Below, in pieces: positions 27,944 to 36,786 of a stretch of 64,000 nucleotides of DNA (positions are counted from its first letter, which is position 1; every line of letters begins with the position of its first letter). The position numbers and the translations under genes are program-made. This stretch comes from Aliiglaciecola sp. 3_MG-2023 (GTDB lineage: Bacteria; Pseudomonadota; Gammaproteobacteria; Enterobacterales; Alteromonadaceae): contig NZ_JAUORV010000008.1 in NCBI RefSeq assembly GCF_030548205.1, forward strand, positions 85,792 through 149,791. The letters are read 5' to 3'. The notes below the pieces were generated by a model, which made no database searches, had not been told where the DNA came from, and saw only the letters and a list, made by a program, of their open reading frames with translations.

Positions 27944-30640
27944 ATGAAAATCAAGACTCGTATCAGCGCGATAGCGGCAATTGTCTCTACGCAATTTTTA
28001 GCGATGCCTCAATTGGCTGTTGCACAAGAGCAACAAGCTAATGAAGAAGTAGAACTAATTATGGTCACCGGTAGCTTTGTAAGACGCTCCGAAAATTTTG
28101 AATCACCTTCGCCATTAGCGGTAATCGATAGCGTAGCGATAGACGCAATTGGTGCTAAAAATATCGCGGACATCACACAAACTCTAACAATTAACTCAGG
28201 TTCTGAAAATAACCCAGATGCTTTTACTCAGAATGCGACTGCAGGTACGTCAAATATCAATTTACGTGGTCTTGGGGTCGCTTCAACATTAGTGCTATTA
28301 AATAATCGCCGCCAGGTGGTAAATTCTCAACCAACGAATGAAGGGTTGAACTTCGTTGATACTAGTTCACTGGTGCCGATGATTGCAATAAACCGCATGG
28401 AAGTAGTCAAAGACGGAGCTTCAGCACTATACGGATCTGACGCTGTTGCAGGGGTGGTTAATTTCATAACCAAGCGTAATTATGAAGGCGCTATGATGAG
28501 CTTTGATTATCAAGATGGTGCCCATGGCGATAACAAAGAATATGTCGTGCAAGGTTTGTGGGGAGCGAACGGCGATAAAGGCAATATTATGGCGGCGGTC
28601 AGTTATACCAACCGCTCTCCGTTGTTTATTAGTGACCGTCGCCTAAGTCGTCCTCAAGATGATACCAGTGCCTTAGGTAATCCTGGTTCGTATTTTTTAA
28701 CTATTCCGGGTGTAGGGACGTTACCCATTATCGACCCTTATGGTTGTGAAGAGTTTGGTGGCTACCCTGATTTGCGTGCACCTAGTGGAACTATACCAGG
28801 ACTTGAAATAGGTCTTTGTGGATTTGACTTTGGCCCTTATTATTCCTACGTTGCAGATGAATCTAGAACTAATATTTATGCCCAAGGTACTTATCAGCTA
28901 ACCGACGAAATCATGTGGACAACTGAATTTGGTTACGCTAGAAACCGAGCTGAGCGGGGAGGCGCGCCAAGCTTCCCAATTTTAACCTCACCTATAGTTC
29001 CCGCAGATCATCCGCAAAATCCCTTTGGTGCTCCTGTTGCTTTCTTCGGACGTGCAGAGGGTAATGGCTTTGACGGTGATCCTGCACAAACTGAATCAGA
29101 TACTTTTAGATTTAATACTGCTTTGCAAGGAGAGTTAGACGATGGTTTTTGGGAGGTGAGTTATACCCGCGCCGTCAATGACTTCTTATTTAAAGTACCT
29201 GATGTGTTAAATACCGAATTTAACTTAGCGTTAAATGGTTTAGGCGGAAGTCAGTGTAATCCGCTCACTGGGACGCCCGGGGAAGGGGACTGTGAATACT
29301 TTAATCCGTTCGCTAATTCTTTCACAACAGCGCCTAACTCTCAGTATGTGGTAGATTCATTTACTGGTGAAGAATCGATTGATTCGAAAGCGGATTTAGA
29401 AGTGTTTGAAGGTTTTGCTTCCTTTGAAGCATTTGATTTGGAAGGCGGTGCAGCTGCAGTTGCGTTAGGTATGCAATACAGAGAAGAAAAACTATCTCAA
29501 GATTACGATTCTCTGGCTAACCAAGATAGCTTTACTTTTGTTATTGGTAACCCTGATTTTGAAGGCTCATTAGATGTTTGGGCTGTATTTGGCGAATTGG
29601 CATTACCAGTTAGTGAAAACCTCGATATTCAAATCGCATTGCGCTACGAAGATTACGGCGGTTCTGTAGGGGATACGTTAGATCCAAAACTCGCTTTTTC
29701 TTATCGAGCAAGTGAGATGTTGTCGATACGCGGATCTATCTCAACATCGTTTAGAGCGCCAACGGTATTCTTACGTAATGGTGGTGCGACCTCGTTACAA
29801 CAGTTGATCGATCCGGTACAAGAAGCACAGGCATTTGCTGCTGTGCGCACCACGGGGAATGAAGATCTTACTCCCGAAGAATCAACAGCCTATAATTTGG
29901 GTGTATCTTTTGAACCTATTGATGACTTATCTATTGAGATAGATTATTGGAGTTTCGAGTTTGATAATCTAATTATTCAAGAGAACGCACAAGCAGTTCT
30001 CAATGCTGATCCCTCTAATCCTGACAGAGTTGTTCGTGCTGGAGACCCTCTCACTGGTCCAGTTTTACAGGTTAACAATACTTATGTTAATGCGAGTTCT
30101 TTGGAAACTGCTGGATTAGACTTTGTAAGCAGTTATAAAATAGAAACAGAAAATGCGGGTACCTTTACGCCTTCAATAAATGCAACTTATATTACTAAGT
30201 ATGACCTGAATGACCCTCAAGCGGGTGAAATTGATGGTGCAGGCAGACGTAACTTTAATAATATCGGGGTATCTTCCCCCGAGTTGCGCATGAACTTAGG
30301 ACTAAATTGGAATACTGGCGTTCACGCGGCTAATGTATTTGTTCGTTACATTAGTGGCTATGACGATGACCAAAACTGCAGCGATGGCACCTTAGCTACT
30401 GGCGGCGTATGTGCTACTAATAGTTTTTATGAAGTTGATAGTCATGTCACCGTTGATGCTCAATACAACCTCGATTTGGGAACAATGTTGGAGTCTGATA
30501 TGAGTTACGTTCTATCAATAGGTGGTATTAACTTAATGGACGAAGAGCCCCCTCAATTGTTTACCAATAGTGGCTTCGACTCTAAAGTACATGATCCACG
30601 TGGTCGGCAAATCTATGCTAGATTAGCAATCGAGTTCTAG
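27944..30640 (+). CDS. TonB-dependent outer-membrane receptor
   Basis: 898 residues with a signal peptide (cleaved near LAVAQEQ), a plug domain starting with VELIMVTGSFVRRSENFESPSPLAVID, the plug motifs NLRGLGVASTLVLLNNRR and VEVVKDGASALYGSDAVAGVVNFI-type sequence, and a long barrel ending in RLAIEF. This is the group of receptors with 'GSxIxR' leaders found with sugar, peptide or hydrophobic substrates. Its place at the end of the acyl-CoA region suggests uptake of the substrate degraded there, but this is only positional. It is followed by a terminator. Confidence 0.93.
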   Translation: MKIKTRISAIAAIVSTQFLAMPQLAVAQEQQANEEVELIMVTGSFVRRSENFESPSPLAVIDSVAIDAIGAKNIADITQTLTINSGSENNPDAFTQNATAGTSNINLRGLGVASTLVLLNNRRQVVNSQPTNEGLNFVDTSSLVPMIAINRMEVVKDGASALYGSDAVAGVVNFITKRNYEGAMMSFDYQDGAHGDNKEYVVQGLWGANGDKGNIMAAVSYTNRSPLFISDRRLSRPQDDTSALGNPGSYFLTIPGVGTLPIIDPYGCEEFGGYPDLRAPSGTIPGLEIGLCGFDFGPYYSYVADESRTNIYAQGTYQLTDEIMWTTEFGYARNRAERGGAPSFPILTSPIVPADHPQNPFGAPVAFFGRAEGNGFDGDPAQTESDTFRFNTALQGELDDGFWEVSYTRAVNDFLFKVPDVLNTEFNLALNGLGGSQCNPLTGTPGEGDCEYFNPFANSFTTAPNSQYVVDSFTGEESIDSKADLEVFEGFASFEAFDLEGGAAAVALGMQYREEKLSQDYDSLANQDSFTFVIGNPDFEGSLDVWAVFGELALPVSENLDIQIALRYEDYGGSVGDTLDPKLAFSYRASEMLSIRGSISTSFRAPTVFLRNGGATSLQQLIDPVQEAQAFAAVRTTGNEDLTPEESTAYNLGVSFEPIDDLSIEIDYWSFEFDNLIIQENAQAVLNADPSNPDRVVRAGDPLTGPVLQVNNTYVNASSLETAGLDFVSSYKIETENAGTFTPSINATYITKYDLNDPQAGEIDGAGRRNFNNIGVSSPELRMNLGLNWNTGVHAANVFVRYISGYDDDQNCSDGTLATGGVCATNSFYEVDSHVTVDAQYNLDLGTMLESDMSYVLSIGGINLMDEEPPQLFTNSGFDSKVHDPRGRQIYARLAIEF

Positions 30641-30660
30641 ATTTTACTATGTCCAATAGA

Positions 30661-30687
30661 AATCCCCGACTTAGTTCGGGGATTTTT
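30661..30687 (+). terminator. Rho-independent terminator after the TonB receptor
   Basis: AATCCCCGA / TCGGGGATT stem with loop CTTAGT and T tail. Confidence 0.9.
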
Positions 30688-30794
30688 GTAAATAACCCCT
30701 TCCATAAAATCTTGATACTTTTTTTGTGGATCTCTTTCAATTTTTGTGGTTTTTTTCAACACTGGTACTTCACACTTAATAAGGACACGTAAGC

Positions 30795-31097
30795 ATGGCT
30801 GAAAAATTTACACAGCAACAAATCCTAGACGCACTTTTAGATCTTAATGATGGTAAAAGCGAAGAACAAAAGTGGCAGGTAAATGGCAATAAACTAATCA
30901 AGACATTTAAGTTTAAAAGTTTTGTTCGTGCTTTTGGTTGGATGTCACAAGTTGCGATTTGGGCTGAGAAATTAAATCATCATCCTGAATGGTTCAATGT
31001 TTACAACAAGGTAGACGTTGAATTAACCACCCATGATGTTGGCGGACTCAGTGAATTAGATTTTAAACTTGCAGAAAAAATGGATTTATTTCATTAA
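30795..31097 (+). CDS. phhB: 4a-hydroxytetrahydrobiopterin dehydratase (PCD)
   Basis: A 100-residue pterin-4a-carbinolamine dehydratase that recycles the pterin cofactor of aromatic hydroxylases. The family core [20 protein letters not shown] with the paired histidines and the following TTHD is intact. AAGGACACG precedes the ATG. No phenylalanine hydroxylase gene is next to it; it stands alone between the TonB receptor and the tRNA. Confidence 0.93.
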   Translation: MAEKFTQQQILDALLDLNDGKSEEQKWQVNGNKLIKTFKFKSFVRAFGWMSQVAIWAEKLNHHPEWFNVYNKVDVELTTHDVGGLSELDFKLAEKMDLFH

Positions 31098-31207
31098 TAG
31101 GCACTTATCAAAGCCCCGCAATCGTACGTAAAATAAGCGTTGAGTGGTATTTTTGACCTATTGGTCAGTTATATTAAACTTTTATTGCAATAATTTGCAT
31201 ATCCCTC

Positions 31208-31235
31208 TTGCGCGGCCTCAATGGCTATGTATAAT
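31208..31235 (+). promoter_or_regulatory. Promoter of the first initiator tRNA
   Basis: -35 TTGCGC (31208-31213), 16-bp spacer and perfect -10 TATAAT (31230-31235). The ATGGCTATGTATAATACGC block is shared with the promoter of the second tRNA copy at 50391. Confidence 0.75.
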
Positions 31236-31294
31236 ACGCTCCACTTGAGAGGGAAGAGAGTTAATTCACTCCTCCAATCAACACCAGTTTCAAG

Positions 31295-31374
<80 letters not shown>

Positions 31375-31378
31375 GGTT

Positions 31379-31402
31379 CGACTTGCCTGTTTGGGCAAGT
31401 CG
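31379..31402 (+). terminator. Element-encoded hairpin directly after the tRNA
   Basis: CGACTTGCC / GGCAAGTCG, 9-bp stem with a six-base loop, eight bases after the tRNA CCA. It takes the place of the original AAGGC...GCCTT terminator that insertion moved to 50266. It also lies inside the recombinase reading frame on the other strand. The T run (ATTCTTAT) is poor. Confidence 0.5.
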
Positions 31403-32758
31403 ATTCTTATCAGGCAGCAAGCCACTCAAGTTTATAAACAAATCCGCATTTACTTTCCCTCGATGACCGTAAACAACTATTTTTTCTACTAAATTGCGCA
31501 TATATTCGAATGCTTCTGTGCCAAAAGACCCTGCTGACAACGAGTCAATCATGTTGCTAAATTTAGTTGTTATTAAATTTTGATCAATACTTGTGTTTTT
31601 CTGCCTTATTTGTCGCATTTTTAAGTTGGGTCATGTAACTATTATATTCTTTCACAAATAAATTCATTGACTCGTCGGTATTCAATTCATTCTTTACTAT
31701 ATCGATAACCGTTGTTTCCAGAATGTCTTTTTTGACTGTTATTGCGCTTGAACATGTGCCTTTATTTTTCGCACGGCTACAGCCATAGCGCTCTTTATTT
31801 ATCAATGTAAAAGAACTTCCACATTGTTCACAGATTATTAGTTGACTAAGCAGATGTCTTGGGCGCATCACTGGTTTTGCATTGCTGGATTTAACGCTAA
31901 GTTGCTTTTGCTTTAGCTTTGCAGCTTCCCAAACTTCCTTATCCACGATTTGTAAAGTAGGAACTTCAGTTATTACCCATTCTGATTCTGGATTGGGACG
32001 TTGCAGGCGTTTACCTGTAGTGGGATGTTTGACATAAGTCGCTCGGTTCCAAATAAGCCTTCCAATGTATAACTCATTATTCAGTATTCCAGTGCCACGT
32101 CTACGATTTCCTTGAATCGTTGAGCACCCCCATTCTGAACCGGAGGGGCAGGGTATACCTTCGCGGTTTAATTCTGCAGCTATCGTTTTAGGCGATTTAT
32201 TTTCAGTTATATAGCTGTTGAATATTCGATTAACTATTTCTGCTTGTTGATGATTAATTTCACGTTCGCCTCTAACAGGCTCCCCATTACTATCAAATTG
32301 CTTAACGACATTGTATCCGTAAGTTTTGCCTCCCCCTGATTTGCCTTTTTCAACTTTGCCCTTTAAACCTCTTTTAGTTTTTCTTGCAAGTTCTTCCAAA
32401 AACATAGCGTTCATAGTCCCTTTAAGACCGATATGCATTGAAGTGATTTCACCCTCAGAAAGGGTAATTATCTTTATGCCACTAAAACTTAATTGTTTAA
32501 ATATATTAGCAATGTCTGCTTGATCTCTGCTTAGTCTGTCTAATGCTTCACATATTACGATATCGAAGTCTTTTGAGCAGTTTAGAAGCGCATTAATCCC
32601 AGCGCGATTCAGCGAAGAACCAGATTCAGCTGCGTCTGTGAAATGTCTCACAATATTAAACTTGTGACTTTTAGCAAAGTCCGTACAGATAGCTATTTGA
32701 TCATCGATAGACGATAGTTTTTGTAAATCGCTTGAGTAACGTGCGTAAACTACTGCTC

Positions 32759-32887
32759 TCATTTCATATTCTCTTGTTGATTGAAGTCCTCACTCGCTAA
32801 TTGTCTAGCTAAAGATTTTACTAGTTTCACCACCGTCATATTTGTCTCACCGTAAAAATTTATCGTCGTTTCAAGACCAATTTTCAT
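32759..32887 (-). CDS. Small protein translationally coupled to the recombinase
   Basis: A 42-residue frame from ATG (32887) to TGA, whose end overlaps the recombinase start as ATGA. A strong AAAGGGTGA site stands six bases before the ATG. The sequence begins MKIGLETTINFYGETN and is rich in polar residues; no motif is recognised. The coupling suggests a partner of the recombinase, for example a directionality or binding factor, but this is inference from position only. Confidence 0.6.
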   Translation of the reverse strand: MKIGLETTINFYGETNMTVVKLVKSLARQLASEDFNQQENMK

Positions 32888-33022
32888 ACTGCTTCACCCT
32901 TTCTTTAAACTTGTAGTCGTTCGTTGAAAGCTAATTTAAATGAATTTTTGAAATGACCTATTCGTGTTTTAGTATTATTATTCCAGACATTAATGATTGA
33001 GTTTAAGTAAGCAACACTAATT

Positions 33023-33610
33023 TTGAGCAGCGTTAAAAAAACTTATATTTCTGAGAGAAGTTGTCCCAAATGTAATGGGGTAGAACGCTATAATAAGTGG
33101 AATAATTGTGTTGTCTGTCAGAAAGAAAATCAGAGGAAAAATTATGCAGAAAAACGTCAGGAAAATAATAGGGTAAAAAATAATGAAGCGTTAGAGCGTG
33201 CTAAATTACATGGTACTACTAGATATATTAATCTTGATGCATGCAAAACGTGTGGAGCTTATGAGAGGTTTACAAAAAATCGAGCTTGTACTCAGTGTGT
33301 AATTAATAAAATCAACACTGCACGACAATTAAGAAAAGAAATTAAAACTCTAAAGGTTAGATGTAACATTGAAACATATTTACAGAAGAATAAAGCACTC
33401 GATTTATATGCCAAAATGCGACTTTCCACTTTTTCTAAAAAAGAGTGGATGAAACACGAGATTGATAAAACCCCCGATCTGAAAACATTGATTTTTAAAG
33501 TTTGTAATGGTCACTATGATGCCGAATATAGAGACTTTTTTAACGAATCATATAAACTCAAAGAATATGATCTGTTGTTAAAACAACTAGAACAAACCCG
33601 CGCAAGATAG
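33023..33610 (+). CDS. Double zinc-ribbon protein, 3' end cut by IS66
   Basis: 195 residues with two equal zinc ribbons, each CxxC-x11-CxxC: C14/C17/C29/C32 and C74/C77/C89/C92, the two copies sharing the pattern C-x-x-C-G/N-x-x-x-R-Y/F. A basic helical region follows. Such proteins occur in phages and mobile elements and probably bind nucleic acid. The start is TTG with no clear ribosome site. The last base of its TAG stop is the first base of the IS66 end (33610), so the natural C-terminus has probably been lost. Confidence 0.6.
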   Translation: MSSVKKTYISERSCPKCNGVERYNKWNNCVVCQKENQRKNYAEKRQENNRVKNNEALERAKLHGTTRYINLDACKTCGAYERFTKNRACTQCVINKINTARQLRKEIKTLKVRCNIETYLQKNKALDLYAKMRLSTFSKKEWMKHEIDKTPDLKTLIFKVCNGHYDAEYRDFFNESYKLKEYDLLLKQLEQTRAR

Positions 33611-33630
33611 TAAGCGTCCGCCGATCCCAT

Positions 33631-35115
33631 CTAGCGTTTAGCAAATTCCCATGGTAGCAATTGCTCGATATCGTAATGTGGCTGGCTGACCTGTTCTAGT
33701 AAGTACATCAGGTAGTCGAATGGCGTGATGCCGTTGGCTTTAGCTGTTTCGATTACGCTGTAAAGCGTGGCACTGGCTTTTGCACCCTTGGCCGTGTTGC
33801 TAAATAACCAATTTTTTCTTCCAATAACAAAGGGTTTTATTGCTCGTTCTGCACGGTTATTGTCGATGTTGAGATTGCCATCATCAATATACCGAATGAG
33901 CTTAGGCCATTGATTGAGGCTATAAGTGATGGCTTTGCCTAATGCCGTTTTGGGCGGAACGTTATCGATGGACTTATCCAACCAGACTTTGAATTGGTTT
34001 AGCAGTGGCAAGGACTGCTGTTGTCTGATCCGCTGTTTTTCATCTGCTGATTTATCCTTAATCTGGGTGTCAATCCGGTATAGCTTCTGAATATGATTCA
34101 GCGCCCAGTTGGCTTTACCCACTTTGCCTTTTGGTTGAGCAATTTCAGCTTCTTTGAATTTACGTCTGGCGTGTGCCCAACATCCGACAAGGGTAGCCTG
34201 AGTTTGCTCATAGCCAACATAGCCATCCACGTGCAGATAACCCGAATACCCTTCCAGATAATTCACCGCGCAACGTCCAGCACGACTATTTTGATAATCG
34301 TATAGGACGATATTAGGTATGGTGCTGTCTTGGGACGAGTCTGTACCCGTGCAATACAGCCACATATAGCAGGTCGATTTATCTTCTTTGATAACCTTTA
34401 ACGTGGTTTCATCCGCCTGAATCACCGATTGTTGCAGCATCAGTTCATGCCATCGTTCAACCAGAGGTTCGAGTAATCTGGCACACTTGATTATCCATTC
34501 CGCCATCGTTTGTCGACTCAGTTCGATCCCATATTGTTTGAACATCGCTTCTTGTCGGTAAAGCGGTAAACCATATTGGTATTTGCTGGTCACAATCTGA
34601 CTTAGCAAGCTCGGTGTCGCATAGCCTTTGGGGATAACTGAATTCGGTACAGGCGCTTGTTTGATGGTGTTGCTGATACCGTCTTTTTCACACGCTCTGC
34701 ATGCGTACTTAGGGCGAACATGCTCAATCACTTTAACCTGAGCAGGAATGAATTCTAGCTTCTCAGCGGTATCTTCGCCTATCTTGTGCAGTTCACCCTT
34801 GCAGCAGTCACACACCTTATCTTCATCCGCGATATCGTGGATAACCACTTCCCGAGGCAAGTCTTTAGGCAGTGGTTTGCGCTTAGGTTTGTTGCGCGTG
34901 TACTCAATGGTTTCTTGTTCAGGGACGACAGATTCATCAATCTCTTCGGCTTCATTAAACAACTCACCTTGACCAGGATGGCCTTCACTGCCGGCTCCAA
35001 ATTGCGTTTGCTGGGCAAGCCGGAATTGCTCTTCTAGAAAAGCAATCTTGGCGTCTTTTTCAGCCAGTAGTGATTCTAATTCAGCAACGCGTTGCAGTAA
35101 TTGGGTATCAGTCAT
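33631..35115 (-). CDS. tnpC: IS66 transposase TnpC
   Basis: 494 residues, the full length expected for the IS66 DDE transposase. Order: N-terminal coiled coil (leucine-rich, residues 1-35), zinc-finger region (CDCCKGELH...CRACEKDG), helical helper domain, and the DDE core with QADETTLKV, HVDGYVGYEQ and DNNRAERAIKPFVIGRKNWLF. It ends 21 bp from the IS end. It cuts and joins the element ends; TnpA and TnpB are accessory. Confidence 0.95.
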   Translation of the reverse strand: MTDTQLLQRVAELESLLAEKDAKIAFLEEQFRLAQQTQFGAGSEGHPGQGELFNEAEEIDESVVPEQETIEYTRNKPKRKPLPKDLPREVVIHDIADEDKVCDCCKGELHKIGEDTAEKLEFIPAQVKVIEHVRPKYACRACEKDGISNTIKQAPVPNSVIPKGYATPSLLSQIVTSKYQYGLPLYRQEAMFKQYGIELSRQTMAEWIIKCARLLEPLVERWHELMLQQSVIQADETTLKVIKEDKSTCYMWLYCTGTDSSQDSTIPNIVLYDYQNSRAGRCAVNYLEGYSGYLHVDGYVGYEQTQATLVGCWAHARRKFKEAEIAQPKGKVGKANWALNHIQKLYRIDTQIKDKSADEKQRIRQQQSLPLLNQFKVWLDKSIDNVPPKTALGKAITYSLNQWPKLIRYIDDGNLNIDNNRAERAIKPFVIGRKNWLFSNTAKGAKASATLYSVIETAKANGITPFDYLMYLLEQVSQPHYDIEQLLPWEFAKR

Positions 35116-35201
35116 ATCGCTATTTTACTAAATAACACCCTGATATAATTGACTTATTTTAGACCATTTGGTGATCGTTAATCGCTGCTTATGATCTGTG
35201 G

Positions 35202-35552
35202 TTATAAGCTGACAGATTGATACTGCAACGGCCTGTGACCGATGATGTCATAACCACCAAGTAACCAATTAAGTTGTTGCTCAGACAGGACTAATCGGCT
35301 TAACTGGTCATTCGTGGGCCATTTAAAACGTTGTTTCTCCAAACGCTTATACCAAAGTGCGAAGCCCGTTTTATACCAATACAGTATCTTCAACTTATCC
35401 CGTTTCTTGTTGCTGAAGATAAACAGGGCATCCATGAATGGCGACAACTCAAGTTGCTGCTCAACCACAATAATTAAGCCATTAATCGATTTACGGAAAT
35501 CTACTGCATCAAGGTATAGATAGATATCAGAAGGATCAACAAACATCTTCAT
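35202..35552 (-). CDS. tnpB: IS66 accessory protein TnpB
   Basis: About 116 residues with the family pattern YLYLDAVDFRKSINGL, ALFIFSNKKRDKLKILYW and the WPTN loop near the end. The ATG at 35552 overlaps the tnpA stop as ATGA, so it is preferred over an earlier in-frame start at 35585. The exact role in IS66 transposition is not settled, but it is required in studied members. Confidence 0.93.
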   Translation of the reverse strand: MKMFVDPSDIYLYLDAVDFRKSINGLIIVVEQQLELSPFMDALFIFSNKKRDKLKILYWYKTGFALWYKRLEKQRFKWPTNDQLSRLVLSEQQLNWLLGGYDIIGHRPLQYQSVSL

Positions 35553-35860
35553 AAGGCTAAGGCTTTCATAACATCGGCCAGCCATTTAGCTTCAACAGCT
35601 TGCCCCACATTTAAGGTTACGCCATGATAAACAACCGTCAGCGTTGGTGATGTAGATACTGGTTTTGGTTTGGGTCTAACGACTTTAACTAACTTGCCTG
35701 TTGAACGTGCTGGCCTTTTTTCAATATCGCTTTTACGTGCTGAAAAGGTTTTAAGATGAATATTGTGCTTTGCACAATATTCACGAGCAGTAACGCCACT
35801 TGATTCGTGGTCTACAAATATCGCTTTCCATTGTTCTTTCGTTCGACGCTCTCTGCGCAT
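35549..35860 (-). CDS. tnpA: IS66 accessory protein TnpA
   Basis: 103 residues with an N-terminal helix-turn-helix (TKEQWKAIFVDHESSGVT, AREYCAKHNI) and a basic middle part; this is the first gene of the IS66 operon. The ATG lies about 70 bp inside the IS end. Its stop overlaps the tnpB start by 4 bp. Confidence 0.93.
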   Translation of the reverse strand: MRRERRTKEQWKAIFVDHESSGVTAREYCAKHNIHLKTFSARKSDIEKRPARSTGKLVKVVRPKPKPVSTSPTLTVVYHGVTLNVGQAVEAKWLADVMKALAL

Positions 35861-36066
35861 AATGTCTCCGACTGAAAATCAAAAAGACATTGTGCAAGAT
35901 TAAACATCTAATGGAGAGGCGGCCTTTGCTAGACGCTTACAAAAGTCCAGAATAGGTTATGAGCCGCTACAGCAAATCATAAATGTTTTAAACCGCATTC
36001 TACAAAAGAGGCAATTGGCCTACAGGTCAGTATTTATTGCACTTAAGGCAAGATTCAAACTTGTTG

Positions 36067-36086
36067 TTACTATGCATGCATAGTAA
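36067..36086. promoter_or_regulatory. Palindrome TTACTATG-N4-CATAGTAA, copy 1
   Basis: A perfect 20-bp palindrome (spacer CATG... reads TTACTATGCA / TGCATAGTAA). A second copy with the same 8-bp arms is at 36160, 93 bp away centre to centre. This looks like a pair of operator sites; no regulator gene is next to it. Confidence 0.6.
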
Positions 36087-36159
36087 TTACGTTACTATAT
36101 TTGCCATTTCACTCTAGAGCATTGTTTTTAAATAACTTTCGTGATACAGATGGGCGGTG

Positions 36160-36179
36160 TTACTATGCGCTCATAGTAA
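36160..36179. promoter_or_regulatory. Palindrome TTACTATG-N4-CATAGTAA, copy 2
   Basis: Arms TTACTATG and CATAGTAA with spacer CGCT. The arms match copy 1 exactly while the flanks differ, which argues for conservation of the arms rather than a recent duplication. Confidence 0.6.
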
Positions 36180-36316
36180 ATACATAAAAATTGTAGAAAT
36201 TATCATTGAGAAAATAGTAAGCTATTGAAATTGAATAAGTATGAAGGCTTTGTGAAATGAACTTATCTCGCAGTTACAATGCGGTCTTCATAATAAGTTG
36301 TTATGTGACAAGAATT

Positions 36317-36393
36317 TTCGACCTTAACTGGTCGAATACCATCCAGTCGGGTTACTGCCACCGAGCGACTGGGCTTAAATCTAAACTGGCAGT
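36317..36393 (+). ncRNA. Candidate structured RNA leader with possible pseudoknot
   Basis: Three perfect 7-bp pairings lie in 77 bases: TTCGACC/GGTCGAA (36317-36336), CCAGTCG/CGACTGG (36343-36349 with 36366-36372) and ACTGCCA/TGGCAGT (36354-36360 with 36387-36393). The last two interlock, as in a pseudoknot. The region lies 65 bp upstream of the small membrane protein gene at 36458. It matches no RNA class I can name. Confidence 0.4.
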
Positions 36394-36457
36394 AAAGTCT
36401 GGACAGCTTCTTCCCGGCTCAAAATGAGACTAAGAGGCAACGTTAGAGGAAATGCCT

Positions 36458-36607
36458 ATGGCAAAATCATCTTTAGCGGGTTCAGCAAGCTTGCATCTAC
36501 GGTTGGGTGCATTCGGTGGTTTGTACGCTGTTTTATCGGTTACATTTACCCCATTTGTTGCGTTCGCGCTTACACTGATGGCATCGTTTGTACTAGCTAA
36601 GCTGTGA
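36458..36607 (+). CDS. Small hydrophobic protein (cassette gene)
   Basis: A 49-residue protein (MAKSSLAGSASLHLRLG...) with one long hydrophobic segment, probably a membrane peptide. AGAGGA is seven bases before the ATG. It starts ten bases after a GTTAGAG sequence, like the R' end of an attC site, and is followed by a clear attC at 36684, so it has the place of an integron cassette gene. A short degenerate attC could occupy 36380-36448. Function unknown. Confidence 0.6.
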   Translation: MAKSSLAGSASLHLRLGAFGGLYAVLSVTFTPFVAFALTLMASFVLAKL

Positions 36608-36683
36608 GTTTAGGTGTGTATTCAGTACGGCTGGCACACCGCCTTCTAATAAAAGCATTTATTCTCGTAGGAGGCTGCGTGTC

Positions 36684-36779
36684 ACATAACAAAGTGCTTA
36701 AGACGTTCACTGGGACAATTACGTTGCGCGGCTTCGCCATTTTCGCGCAACATAATTGCCCCTTAGCTCAAAGTTATGT
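36684..36779 (+). repeat. attC site 1 (integron cassette recombination site)
   Basis: Ends ACATAAC (R'') and GTTATGT (R') are exact complements. Next to them TGCTTAAG and CTTAGCT (L''/L') pair with one unpaired T, the known extra-helical base of attC sites. The centre is an imperfect palindrome (36712-36730 with 36744-36762). This is the textbook folded plan of an attC of 96 bp. Confidence 0.8.
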
Positions 36780-36786
36780 TTCTTAA

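Larger units (their letters stand above)
33610..35939 (-). mobile_element. IS66-family insertion sequence
   Basis: 2330 bp with ends GTAAGCGTC (33610-33618) and GACGCTTAC (35931-35939), and the three genes tnpA, tnpB and tnpC in the usual order on the minus strand. The eight bases outside each end differ (GCAAGATA versus AAAAGTCC), so no 8-bp target duplication is seen; flanking DNA was probably rearranged after insertion. All three genes look intact. Confidence 0.9.

Noticed and set aside
36604..36786. A 60-codon frame between the small membrane gene and cassette 1.
   Set aside because: It lies almost wholly over attC site 1, whose palindromes explain the open frame.
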